This document shows positions 28,554-36,936 of a stretch of DNA of 64,000 nt, piece by piece. The notes below the pieces were generated by a model. That model was not told where the DNA came from. It was given only the letters and a program-made list of their open reading frames with translations, and did no database searches. The DNA is from Planctomycetota bacterium (GTDB taxonomy: Bacteria; Planctomycetota; UBA1135). Position numbers and translations under genes: made by a program. The stretch spans positions 1-64,000 of the forward strand of contig JAPKBM010000003.1 of the NCBI GenBank assembly GCA_026421205.1, written 5' to 3'. Each line of letters starts with the position of its first letter. Within the stretch, counting starts at the first letter, position 1.

Positions 28554-29828
28554 TTATTGAATGATGGTGACTAAGGAATTCGTAAGAACGGTGTCGCCAT
28601 TTACGCGAACGATAAGAGCCTGAGAATATACGGGCACTCCGGTCAACGCAAGGGGGACTTGGATATCAATGCTTGCCGTTCCCGTGGCATCTGCGGTAAG
28701 GGTGGGGAGAGCGCGGATAGGCATGCTCAGATCCACAAGGCCATACCATGTTGTCGTTGGCCCGCTACCAGAAATAGAGTAGGCGATAACACATTCATCC
28801 AACCTTTGGCAGTGTTCGATAAGGAAAGTCGCCGTGCTCCCGGCCACTAAATTGCTGATGGAATAAACGGGGGTGGGCATGTAGACCTCGGCAATTCCAA
28901 AAAGTGCACCGCCAACTAATGTCCCGTAATTGATATTTTTTGCATCATTGAATCGGAATTGTGCATCTGTGGCGTCAAGGAGGACATAATCCTCATCAGC
29001 ACTGGCAGCACTCGGCTCGCCAGGTGCCCAATTGACATAAGAAACGCTGGAGCCGTCCACCCATTCAAAGATGCCTTCCGTGTTAAGGTCATTGAGTCCT
29101 GTCCAAAGAGCACGGCGTGCTCCCGTGGCATCAAAACCAAAGTTTTGCACCGCCCATAGGTGTTCCGCACCGTCGTCAATGGTGATTAAATTTCCTCCCA
29201 GCGCTTCGGCGGTGGCTTGCGCTTGCACCCAAGTGGAAGGCGCAAGAAGATGGTAGGAGTGATCCGTTGCTGGGTTGTTTTCTGTCTGTAAAATATTACC
29301 GGGAATGTCATTGACGACAACTTCATCAACCCACCATTCTGAGGCATTGTCTCCGGTGTAGCGAAAGGAGAGGAGAACTCCATTCAGACCCGCGTAGGAG
29401 GACAAGTCTAGGTCCAAAGAGGCCATGTTCGTATCCCCTTCTACATCATCGTGAATGATTTGAAATGTGATGCCACCGTCTAACGATACTTCAACCGAAT
29501 GATTGTCTCGATAGGAGGCAAAGCGAACGGCCTGTAGGCAATGCATCCAGGCTTGATTCGGAAGAGGTAATAGATTGATGGGAGGCGAAATTAAGGAATT
29601 GTCATTACTTCCAAGTAAATCGTCATGCCATGCCGCAGTGCCAAATAATTTATAGCCCGCAGTCCATCCATTTGTTGATGCCCCTGATTGAACTTCGGTC
29701 CAGCCAGGTGGGGGGAAAGGAAGGGTTTCAAAGTCCTCGGCAAGCACAATCACCTGCCCCCAGGCAGGAGAGGAAAGCAAGGCTCCCACAAGGAGAGCTA
29801 AGGAGGGGGAGGTCCACGACTTCAGCAT
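28554..29828 (-). CDS. Secreted protein with C-type-lectin-like domain and shared C-terminal module
   Basis: 424 aa from ATG 29828 (MLKSWTSPS; the longer frame adds only three residues from TTG). Signal peptide to about residue 24 (SPAWGQ). Residues 30-185 look like a jelly-roll ligand domain (EDFETLPFPPPGW; SEWWVDEVVV). Residues 195-310 match C-type lectins: WVQAQATAEALGGNLITI, LWTGLNDLNTEG, VSYVNWAPGEPS. The last 105 residues match the ends of two other secreted proteins here. Probably binds glycans outside the cell. TATCCT lies 8 nt before the ATG. Confidence 0.75.
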   Translation of the reverse strand: MLKSWTSPSLALLVGALLSSPAWGQVIVLAEDFETLPFPPPGWTEVQSGASTNGWTAGYKLFGTAAWHDDLLGSNDNSLISPPINLLPLPNQAWMHCLQAVRFASYRDNHSVEVSLDGGITFQIIHDDVEGDTNMASLDLDLSSYAGLNGVLLSFRYTGDNASEWWVDEVVVNDIPGNILQTENNPATDHSYHLLAPSTWVQAQATAEALGGNLITIDDGAEHLWAVQNFGFDATGARRALWTGLNDLNTEGIFEWVDGSSVSYVNWAPGEPSAASADEDYVLLDATDAQFRFNDAKNINYGTLVGGALFGIAEVYMPTPVYSISNLVAGSTATFLIEHCQRLDECVIAYSISGSGPTTTWYGLVDLSMPIRALPTLTADATGTASIDIQVPLALTGVPVYSQALIVRVNGDTVLTNSLVTIIQ

Positions 29829-29854
29829 GACCTTCAAGGATACCCTAGGAAGCC

Positions 29855-31123
29855 CTATTTTGTGGGATATTCGTCCAGTACCCAGTCAGCCCATAGCGCC
29901 TCGAATTGCTCATAATCCACGCCGAAGGCTTCCGTGAAGAGTTGCTTTTGATATTTGAGAACTTTTTCTATATTTGCAGGCACCCCAGGCTGAAAAATTC
30001 GATCATTCATGCCAAGAATGAATTTCCCGAACGCCTCTTTTTGATTGGTCAGGAGGTAGTCCACTTTGGACCAAAACATCATGTGGTGCGAAATTGCCAA
30101 TGTGTTTAAATCAGACCACTCAAAGAGTCGGTTCCCAGATGGATATGCTTCCGGACCAAATTTGGCAAGTTTTTTAATCCGGGGCCGCCACTTCCAAAGT
30201 TTCTTCCCATTCGGGAATGTTTCTTTGGTCTTAGAAAACATGTGATAGCGTTCATCAATTTGATCTACGTACCAATGAGCAAGTCCTTCGGTGAACCAAA
30301 GCGGAAGAGAGTGGATGTAGCCTTTGAGCCCTAAGAGCAGATTCTTCGTTACACCAAAAATAACATTGCAATGAAGGCGAGAATCATCCGAGAGGTAGCC
30401 TTCGGCAAGCTCCGTACATGTGCCATAGAAGAGGCTTCCTGATTCGGCGAAGTTGTGCGTTTTCGATCCACCATGGGCATAGGCGTTCGCAAAGCGTTCA
30501 CAGTACCGCCCCAAGGTCGATTCCTTGGTGACAATCATGACCGTGAATTTATTTTTCTGGCCGAGGTACTTCCCTTCGCCCATGTAATGGCCCTTGACGA
30601 GCCTTCCGGGTTTGTCGGGGAAATCAGACAACGAAACTCCTAGTAGTCCCGTGTATTCAGCCCAAAGTTCTTCTAGGCGTTGTGCGTAGAGGTGCGCCCG
30701 AAGCCACGGGTTTAGAACCCTTACCTTTTTTGGAATGGTGGGGAGCTTTTCCCGGAGCCTGTCAAGTTCGGCAAGAATTTTTTTCTTTTGAATCTTGTCA
30801 GGCGGAATCTTGTAGGAGTTTAACGAGCACCCTAATTGAAAATGCTCTGTTTCGAGCCATATAATTTCAACAGCCCCAAGTGTTTTTTCAATTTGCGTGG
30901 TGCCGTGATCCCCAGCCCAGAGAAATCTTCCGAAGTCGGTGTACCCCGCCGCCTTCCATTTCTCAGGGTCATTTTCCGTATAGGGATCTTTTTTCCAGAG
31001 CTTTTCTTTCTCCTCCTCTTGGGCAGCCAGAAGAGGATCAAAAAAAGCAGACCTCCCTAAGAGGGAGGTCTGCGAGAGTAAAACGAAAAGCGCAGCGAGG
31101 GCAAGCCGAGCAAGGCTTTTCAA
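29855..31123 (-). CDS. Secreted protein resembling a zinc protease with lost HExxH
   Basis: 422 aa with a signal peptide (MKSLARLALAALFVLLSQTS). The segment LPLWFTEGLAHWYVDQ (about residue 275) is the glutamate-bearing helix of gluzincins (WFxEGxAxY), but 25 residues before it, where HExxH should be, the sequence is LHCNVIFG, so the protein is probably not a peptidase. It starts 4 bp after the thioredoxin-like gene and forms an operon with it. Codons 17-28 form a perfect terminator-like hairpin with a U-tract on the coding strand (separate entry), so full-length mRNA may be conditional. Confidence 0.62.
   Translation of the reverse strand: MKSLARLALAALFVLLSQTSLLGRSAFFDPLLAAQEEEKEKLWKKDPYTENDPEKWKAAGYTDFGRFLWAGDHGTTQIEKTLGAVEIIWLETEHFQLGCSLNSYKIPPDKIQKKKILAELDRLREKLPTIPKKVRVLNPWLRAHLYAQRLEELWAEYTGLLGVSLSDFPDKPGRLVKGHYMGEGKYLGQKNKFTVMIVTKESTLGRYCERFANAYAHGGSKTHNFAESGSLFYGTCTELAEGYLSDDSRLHCNVIFGVTKNLLLGLKGYIHSLPLWFTEGLAHWYVDQIDERYHMFSKTKETFPNGKKLWKWRPRIKKLAKFGPEAYPSGNRLFEWSDLNTLAISHHMMFWSKVDYLLTNQKEAFGKFILGMNDRIFQPGVPANIEKVLKYQKQLFTEAFGVDYEQFEALWADWVLDEYPTK
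31040..31073 (-). terminator. Intrinsic terminator inside the signal-peptide codons of the 422-aa protein gene
   Basis: On the coding strand: GCAGACCTCCCT, loop CTT, AGGGAGGTCTGC, then seven T. The 12-bp stem is perfect and stronger than the tRNA-Asp terminator. It begins 50 nt after the start codon and encodes part of the signal peptide (SQTSLLGRSAFF). It may act as an attenuator relieved by a translating ribosome. Confidence 0.75.
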
Positions 31124-31127
31124 GAAT

Positions 31128-31952
31128 TTACTTGGAAGCGACTTTTGGAGCAGTTGGAATTAAGCCAAGCTCAAACAACTTCGCCTCTTCCTTCTTCAGC
31201 TGATCTCTGCGGTTGCTGTAAGTTTTCACTTTTGCACGCATTTTTCGCAACTTAGACGATTTTGGTCCACGCTTCTCAATTTCAGCTTGGATTTTCTCTT
31301 GGTAGAGGTCTTCCATGGAGTCGATGTGATCGTACTCAGCCAAGATTTTCATGAGGTTCTTGACAGAAGTATCCGCGTCTTTCTTGTAGTCATTAGCAAG
31401 AATATCGCTCATTGCAGACCAAAGTTCTCCTTGTGCCTGGTCCCCTTTCAAAGGAATGACACTAGAGCCGTCGGCGCTGCAAACAAAAAGGTGAGGCGTT
31501 TTTTTCTTGTTCTCAAACAAGTTGGTGAAGGGGTGATCTTCTTTCAGCACGTGCGTCGGAAGTTTGACGCAGTGAAACCATTTAGACAGGAGAAAGGTTT
31601 TTTCATTTCCCGTGGAAGTGCTGAGAAGAGCGTCATCGGTTCCATTGCAGAATTCACATTCCCGTAAAATCAAGAGAGGGCGTTGATCTTCCTCGGCGAG
31701 ATACCAAAGAGCCTTTTCTCGCGGAAGTGCTTTGTCCACGGAAACCGCAACGGTTTGTCCATCGTTGCCTTCGGCACCCGCCGTTTTCTTGACTTGGTAA
31801 ACCGGGTAGTCCCAATCAATAAACAAGAGTTCTCGGGTTGTTTTTCCATGTTGTGGAATGAAAACAGCTCCACCACCGCCACCGGCACCTGGGGTGACGC
31901 CTGCGGGCCCAGCCGGCGCTGCAGGGGTTGCGGGTGCGGCACCTGGAGTCAT
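31128..31952 (-). CDS. Thioredoxin-like protein body, cut off from its signal peptide by an in-frame TGA
   Basis: 274 aa as an uninterrupted frame. A Pro/Ala/Gly-rich start is followed by a thioredoxin-like region: ALWYLAEEDQRPLLILRECEFC with the CEFC pair, then FLLSKWFHCVKLPTHVL and PHLFVCSADG. The C-terminal third is helical and charged (KLRKMRAKVKTYSNRRDQLK). The same frame continues upstream, open except for a single TGA, to a perfect signal peptide at ATG 32135, so the ancestral protein was exported and had about 334 residues. The MTPGAAP start has no signal peptide. Either the gene is recently broken or the TGA is read through. Confidence 0.6.
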   Translation of the reverse strand: MTPGAAPATPAAPAGPAGVTPGAGGGGGAVFIPQHGKTTRELLFIDWDYPVYQVKKTAGAEGNDGQTVAVSVDKALPREKALWYLAEEDQRPLLILRECEFCNGTDDALLSTSTGNEKTFLLSKWFHCVKLPTHVLKEDHPFTNLFENKKKTPHLFVCSADGSSVIPLKGDQAQGELWSAMSDILANDYKKDADTSVKNLMKILAEYDHIDSMEDLYQEKIQAEIEKRGPKSSKLRKMRAKVKTYSNRRDQLKKEEAKLFELGLIPTAPKVASK

Positions 31953-32135
31953 TCCTCCACCGCCACCGCCGCCAGCACCGTCTCCGGGGCCTCCATAAGA
32001 TCCACCACCACCATAACCCCCGCCACCGGCGGGTCCACTAGGTGGGCATCATTGTGGGGCGGCACCCGCTGGCGCGCCCATAAGGGCAGCAGCAAATGCT
32101 GTTAAAATTAGTGTCGTGAAGGATTTTTTGATCAT
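31953..32135 (-). pseudogene. Signal peptide and Gly-rich linker of the thioredoxin-like gene, with in-frame TGA
   Basis: ATG 32135 has GGAG 7 nt upstream, one of the few Shine-Dalgarno sequences in the window. It encodes MIKKSFTTLILTAFAAALMG and APAGAAPQ, then TGA (32049-32051), then Cys-Pro-Pro-Ser and about 30 Gly-rich residues that join ATG 31952 with no other stop or shift. A point nonsense change is simplest; selenocysteine is considered in the findings. The codons on both sides are intact, so any decay is young. Confidence 0.6.
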
Positions 32136-32190
32136 GAGAATCTCCGGTAGGGAAGGATTTCCCTCTGGCTTCAAGGTACCATAGAACAAG

Positions 32191-34422
32191 GTGGAAGAAG
32201 CACAATTTGACCCGAATCAAGACAATTACCCTAACCTGCGTGTTCTAGGGGACTTCCGTCTCATGAAAGAGCTTGGGAAAGGCGGTGCAGGGACAGTTTG
32301 GGAGGCCGAACAGCTCTCTCTAGGACGTCGGGTTGCGGTCAAGTTGCTGAGCAGCACTTCACCGTCTCAAAAAGAGAGAACGGCCTTTCAGCGAGAAGCG
32401 CAGGCGGGGGGCCGATTACAGCACCCATCGATTGTGCAGGTTTTTGCCGTTGGAGAGGCCGAGGGTATCCCTTATTTAGCGCAAGAGTTAGTTGAGGGCG
32501 GGCAGACACTGTTGCATTGGCTGGCAAGAGCTCGGAAGGCGTCGGCGTTGACGGAGGGTTATGGAAAAGCATGCGCACGTCTTTTACTGCCGATTGCGGA
32601 AGCTCTGGCCGTAGCGCACCAGGCCGGCGTCGTGCATCGAGATATCAAGGCAGCTAATATCCTGCTGACTCCTGAAGCCGTTCCCAAAATTGCAGACTTC
32701 GGCTTGGCCAGTATCGCCGACGGCTTGCCGGACCACTTGGCTCCCGGCGTAGGCTCCCCCTACACAATGTCTCCGGAGCAAGTTGCAGCGGGCTCATTAC
32801 GTGTTGGCGCATCCACCGATATCTTTTCTTTGGGCGCCACTCTTTATGAAATGCTGACATTGCGCAGAGCCTTTGACGGGGACACGTTGGCGCAGGTGAT
32901 GGAGAAGATTTTACTTTTGGATCCACCGTCACCATCTTCTGTTCGTTCAAAAATCTCGAAAGACCTTTCTGCCATTTGTTTGAAATCTTTAGAGAAGAGT
33001 CCCGCAAATCGTTATCTCAGTATGCAAGATTTCGCGGATGACTTATCCGCATTCCTTCACGGCGAAACGGTGCAAGCAAAGCCTCCTTCTCCTTTGGCCC
33101 GCGCTTCTCGGTGGATGCGTCGCCACCCTGTTCAAAGTGCATCGATGGCAGGCTGTCTGTTCGCAACGGTATTGATTGGAGGTTTGGCGTGGAAGAATGT
33201 GTCGAGCCGCGCGGAAAAGGAGGCCGTCGAAAAACATGCTTGGCTTGCCAAGGAAGAAGCTTTACTAGAGGCTAATGCATCAACGCAGGCACTCCATTTC
33301 CTTGTCGACGTTTTTCAAACTGCCGACGCCTCGACTTCAGCACGGTCCCTTCTCGAAGTCGGTGTTGAGAAGGCGAATGTTTCCTTTAGGGATCAAGCCC
33401 CGATGAAGGCACGTGTTTTTGGCACATTAGGTCGGGTTTACCGGTCCGTTGGGGATTATTCTGCAGCAGAGCCTTTATTGGCCCGCGCGATGACCCCACA
33501 GTCTTTTGAGTGGGCATTGGAGAAGGTTCGACTTTCTGTTTTGCAGGGTGCTTACGCTGGAGCAGAGAAAGAATTATTGGCGGCGATGGATTTCCTTGAT
33601 GCCGAGTCCGATCAAGCCCTCGAGGCTAAAGGGCTGCTGGGCTACATTCGTTGGAGCAAAGGTGAGGATGGGCAGGGGAATGTTTTAGCGGAGTTGCTTC
33701 GTGAGCAACGCACTCGTTTCGGGGAAGAGGATGATCGGACCTTGGACACTCAAAATGGCTTGTTCGCAATTTTGTTCCGTCAAAATCGGCTTACCGAAGC
33801 GGAGCCGTTGATTTTATCTGAGGTGCAAATTCGCTCTCGGAAACATTCTCCTCTTCACCCAGAAACATTGACGAGTCTTCATGACTTGGCCTCGGTTTAC
33901 ACAAAGCTGGGCCGTTACGAAGAGGCAGAGCAGAAGTTCCGTGAAGTGTTGGAAGGCCGACGCCGTGTACTTCCAAAGGGACATCCTGACACGTTGAGCA
34001 CGATGGCGAATATGGCTGTTTTATTTTCGCGACAAAAAGACTACGATCAAGCGGAACCGTTTGCGCGAGAGGCATTGGTCTTGCGGAAACAAGTGCTTCC
34101 AGCGCTTCATCCTAATACACTGATTGCGGCAGGAAACCTGGCCAATATTCTTCGCAAGAAGGGGCTGTTGTCAGAATCAGAGAGGTATTACGAAGAGGCG
34201 CTCTTGGGGTTTTTCGCGCGGGGGGAAGGGGGCTCTTCCGTTCCAAATGCATTGCGGCCTGGTTATGTCCTCTTGCTGATTGCGCAGGAAAAATGGGAGA
34301 AGGCCGAAAAGGAATGCCGCATGGCTTTGGAAAGTTTGTCTATGGAGTCCGCGACCAGAGAACGTTTAGAAGGTTTACTGGAACAAGTTTTGGGAAATCA
34401 ATCTAAGCCTTTATTTGATTGA
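32191..34422 (+). CDS. Membrane Ser/Thr protein kinase with C-terminal TPR domain
   Basis: 743 aa from a GTG. Kinase domain about residues 23-290: glycine loop GKGGAGTVWEA, Lys51 (VAVKLL), HRDIKAAN (149-156), DFGLA (169-173) and SPEQV. One transmembrane helix (about 313-332, AGCLFATVLIGGLAW) puts the rest outside the cytoplasm. From about residue 400 there are tetratricopeptide repeats of the kinesin-light-chain type (ETLTSLHDLASVYTKLGRYE, HPDTLSTMANMAVLFSRQKD, HPNTLIAAGNLANILRKKGL). PknB-family kinases of this layout are abundant in planctomycetes. It overlaps glpK by 20 bp tail to tail. Confidence 0.93.
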   Translation: MEEAQFDPNQDNYPNLRVLGDFRLMKELGKGGAGTVWEAEQLSLGRRVAVKLLSSTSPSQKERTAFQREAQAGGRLQHPSIVQVFAVGEAEGIPYLAQELVEGGQTLLHWLARARKASALTEGYGKACARLLLPIAEALAVAHQAGVVHRDIKAANILLTPEAVPKIADFGLASIADGLPDHLAPGVGSPYTMSPEQVAAGSLRVGASTDIFSLGATLYEMLTLRRAFDGDTLAQVMEKILLLDPPSPSSVRSKISKDLSAICLKSLEKSPANRYLSMQDFADDLSAFLHGETVQAKPPSPLARASRWMRRHPVQSASMAGCLFATVLIGGLAWKNVSSRAEKEAVEKHAWLAKEEALLEANASTQALHFLVDVFQTADASTSARSLLEVGVEKANVSFRDQAPMKARVFGTLGRVYRSVGDYSAAEPLLARAMTPQSFEWALEKVRLSVLQGAYAGAEKELLAAMDFLDAESDQALEAKGLLGYIRWSKGEDGQGNVLAELLREQRTRFGEEDDRTLDTQNGLFAILFRQNRLTEAEPLILSEVQIRSRKHSPLHPETLTSLHDLASVYTKLGRYEEAEQKFREVLEGRRRVLPKGHPDTLSTMANMAVLFSRQKDYDQAEPFAREALVLRKQVLPALHPNTLIAAGNLANILRKKGLLSESERYYEEALLGFFARGEGGSSVPNALRPGYVLLLIAQEKWEKAEKECRMALESLSMESATRERLEGLLEQVLGNQSKPLFD

Positions 34423-35869
34423 CCGCGCGTTGCCAAGAATCGTGGCGTAAATCTCTTTCTTCTTTGTTCATAGTTGGGTTATAGCGCTTCTTGAGTACCC
34501 ACTGATTTTCAAAGTCATTGAGCCCTTTCGACATTCCGTGGTGAAGTCCGGCTAGTTGAGCAATGCCTTTTGCGGTGGCTTCGGTCGTTTGAGGGATATC
34601 TACAGGAACACCTAAGAGGTCGGCTAGGCGTTGTGCAAGCCATTGATTTTGCATCATGCCACCGTCGGCGCGCAGACTTTGCGGGAGCGGGGCGCCGTCG
34701 GCTTGCGAGGCTTCCAGTAAATCTCTAGTCTGAAAACAAACGGCGTCCAGTGCGGCGCGGACAATCTCAGCCACGCCGGTGTTTCGAGAAAGCCCAAGGA
34801 TGGCGCCTCGGGTATTTGCGGACCACCAAGGCGCACCTAGCCCAGTAAAAGCGGGGATGAAGTGCACTTCATGCGCATCATCTGCTTGTTGAGCCAAGGC
34901 TTCCGTGTCTTTTGCATCGGAAATCATTCCGGCTTGATCGCGGAGCCATTGCACGGTGGTTCCCGCATTGAAAACACTTCCTTCTATGGCAAAGGTTGGT
35001 TTCCCGTGGAGGCGACAGGCGACCGTGGTGAGGAGACGGCTTTGGGAGGGAACAATTTGCTCCCCTGTGTGCACAAGGAGAAAACAACCCGTCCCGAATG
35101 TGCTTTTAGCCTGTCCTTTTTGAAAACAAGCTTGACCGAATAGAGCAGCCTGCTGATCTCCGAGGATGGCAGTGATGGGAAGTCCTTCGCCAGGAAGTCC
35201 TTCGCCGATATTCCCAAAGTCATCCGCGCTATCTTTGACCTCGGGGAGCATGCAACGGGGAATACCGAAGAAGGAGAGGAGGTCGTCGCACCAATTTTGC
35301 GTTTTTAAATCAAACAGTTGAGTGCGGGATGCGTTCGTGGCATCGGTGGCGTGTACCTTTCCATTCGTTAAGCGCCAAAGAAGAAAAGTATCCACCGTTC
35401 CGACGGCAAGCTTTCCAGCCTCTGCTTGTTGTTGTGCCTCCGGGACATGCTGGAGGATCCATCGAATTTTTGAGGCAGAAAAATAAGGGTCAAAGAGAAG
35501 TCCTGTTTTGGATTGAATCCAGGCTTCGTCCTTTTCTTTGTTCTCTTTACACCATTGCGATGTTCGTCGGTCTTGCCAAACAATGGCCGGGTAGATGGGT
35601 TGTGATGTTTCTCGGTTCCAAACGACCACCGTTTCTCGTTGGTTCGCAATGCCGACGGCCTTGGGTGCGCCTTGTTCCAGGACTTCAGCCACGGTTTTGA
35701 GCGTGTGCTTCCAGATGTCCTCTGGATGGTGTTCCACCCATCCGGGTTTTGGATAATGCTGAGGAAGTTCTTCTTGTGCTGTGGCTAGGGTGCGGCCGTC
35801 TTCGGAAAAAAGGATGGCACGGGAGCTTGTTGTTCCTTGGTCAATGGCAAGCAGGCAATCGTTGCTCAT
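34403..35869 (-). CDS. glpK: Glycerol kinase
   Basis: 488 aa, FGGY family. N-terminal AIDQGTTSSRAILF binds ATP; GIANQRETVVVWNRET and YPAIVWQDRRT are glycerol-kinase signatures; SVFNAGTTVQWLRD and LRADGGMMQNQWLAQ complete the fold. It makes sn-glycerol 3-phosphate. The MS start overlaps the end of the secreted phosphodiesterase gene by 4 bp, a link suggesting that glycerol released from phosphodiesters outside is used inside. glpF, glpD and a regulator are not in the window. Confidence 0.94.
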   Translation of the reverse strand: MSNDCLLAIDQGTTSSRAILFSEDGRTLATAQEELPQHYPKPGWVEHHPEDIWKHTLKTVAEVLEQGAPKAVGIANQRETVVVWNRETSQPIYPAIVWQDRRTSQWCKENKEKDEAWIQSKTGLLFDPYFSASKIRWILQHVPEAQQQAEAGKLAVGTVDTFLLWRLTNGKVHATDATNASRTQLFDLKTQNWCDDLLSFFGIPRCMLPEVKDSADDFGNIGEGLPGEGLPITAILGDQQAALFGQACFQKGQAKSTFGTGCFLLVHTGEQIVPSQSRLLTTVACRLHGKPTFAIEGSVFNAGTTVQWLRDQAGMISDAKDTEALAQQADDAHEVHFIPAFTGLGAPWWSANTRGAILGLSRNTGVAEIVRAALDAVCFQTRDLLEASQADGAPLPQSLRADGGMMQNQWLAQRLADLLGVPVDIPQTTEATAKGIAQLAGLHHGMSKGLNDFENQWVLKKRYNPTMNKEERDLRHDSWQRAVNQIKA

Positions 35870-36867
35870 TGAATGCGCAGGTTTTGTTGAGGATTGACCG
35901 TGGATCCAGAAATAGGAGGAAGTCCGAGGAGAGCGAGGGCTAGGTTGGCGACCCCGCTATTTCGGATAGGCGGCACCTCGACCTCTGGGCCAGGGTTGCC
36001 AATGGACGGGTCTTTTCTTGTTTGCGTATTAAGGACATAGAGTTCCTGTTTTGGAAGACTATGAGTCCAAACGAAGAAAGGGATGATGAGGTTGACCCAC
36101 ATATTGGGAATGCCATGGTGATTTTTGTGGGGGGCTCCGCCGCCGTGGTCGGAAGTGAGAAGGATGGCCGTTTTCTGAAGTAGGTCTTTGTTTCGGTCAA
36201 GCTCTTGGAAAAGAAGTCCGAGTTCGGCATCGACGGCCTGGATGGATTGCAGGTATTTGGAATCTTTGGTGAGGTTCCAGCCGTGTCGATGGCCAGCTAC
36301 ATCAGGGCCGAGGTAATGTGCAAAAATAAGTGTGCGGGAAGTTGTGCGAAGTTGAGCAAGAATGCCTTGTGTCACCATGCTTTGAAGTGGGCCGACGCTA
36401 GCTTCATCTTTGTAGGGCCCTACTTGGAAAGTGTTGATTTCTTTTGGCCAAGAGTTTTGAAAGAGAATGAATTTCCCTTTCGTGGCAAAGAGACTTGTGC
36501 GGATGTTCGCTTGGCGAGCAAGATGAAAGATGCTGGTACAAGAAAGGATGTCCCCCTTTCTTGGGAGATTGTTTTTCGTCCAACCATGGCCTTCTTTCCC
36601 GTCGGCAAAGCGTCCTGTGAGCATGCCGGCGTGATTGGGTAACGTGACGGAGTAGTTTGGGTCAGGGCGTGCGTTGAAGGTAGAAGCGCCTTGCATCAAT
36701 CGGTGAAAATTGGGAGTGGCCTTTTTGTCAAGAGCTAGGAACGCATCACTTCTTAGGCCGTCAACGGAAATGACCACCACATGATCCATCTTGGGTGGGC
36801 GAGCGGCTGTGGGGTCTTGCTGTGGAAGGAAGGCCGCAAGAAGAAAAAGGGCTGAAGGGAAAATCAT
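35866..36867 (-). CDS. Secreted type I phosphodiesterase / nucleotide pyrophosphatase-like enzyme
   Basis: 333 aa of the alkaline-phosphatase superfamily. Signal peptide MIFPSALFLLAAFLPQQ. Metal and nucleophile sites: VVISVDGLRSD (Asp), SVTLPNHAGMLTG (Thr nucleophile), GPDVAGHRHG (Asp/His), and LLTSDHGGGAPHKNHHG (Asp-His and His). The length suits small NPP-type phosphodiesterases that hydrolyse nucleotides or glycerophosphodiesters. Coupled translation with glpK favours a glycerol-containing substrate, an inference. A strong terminator of the gene upstream lies 24 nt before the ATG, so this gene needs its own promoter (TATCCT is 10 nt upstream). Confidence 0.83.
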   Translation of the reverse strand: MIFPSALFLLAAFLPQQDPTAARPPKMDHVVVISVDGLRSDAFLALDKKATPNFHRLMQGASTFNARPDPNYSVTLPNHAGMLTGRFADGKEGHGWTKNNLPRKGDILSCTSIFHLARQANIRTSLFATKGKFILFQNSWPKEINTFQVGPYKDEASVGPLQSMVTQGILAQLRTTSRTLIFAHYLGPDVAGHRHGWNLTKDSKYLQSIQAVDAELGLLFQELDRNKDLLQKTAILLTSDHGGGAPHKNHHGIPNMWVNLIIPFFVWTHSLPKQELYVLNTQTRKDPSIGNPGPEVEVPPIRNSGVANLALALLGLPPISGSTVNPQQNLRIQ

Positions 36868-36890
36868 GGATAAAAGCAGGATACAAAAGA

Positions 36891-36924
36891 GAAGGAGCTG
36901 GACTTGAAAAAGTCCAGCTCCTTC
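36891..36924 (-). terminator. Terminator of the outer-membrane barrel gene
   Basis: Perfect 15-bp stem GAAGGAGCTGGACTT / AAGTCCAGCTCCTTC, 4-nt loop, followed on the minus strand by TCTTTTGT. It lies between the barrel gene and the phosphodiesterase gene. Confidence 0.8.
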
Positions 36925-36936
36925 ATGAAAGACAGC

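Noticed and set aside
31074-31123. Intragenic terminator meaning that the 422-aa gene really starts downstream of it
   Set aside because: The codons before the hairpin form a good signal peptide only if translation begins at 31123, and the stop of the upstream gene is 5 bp away as in the other operons here.
31955-32020. GGT/GGC tandem repeats (also near 45000-46000) as repeat array or CRISPR
   Set aside because: These are glycine codons in low-complexity protein regions; there are no regular spacers.
32022-32051. Possible SECIS element and selenocysteine at the in-frame TGA
   Set aside because: The CCCACC/GGTGGG stem begins only 2 nt after TGA, its apical loop does not start with G, and no selenoprotein family has Sec next to Cys after a signal peptide. 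Kept only as an option in the finding.
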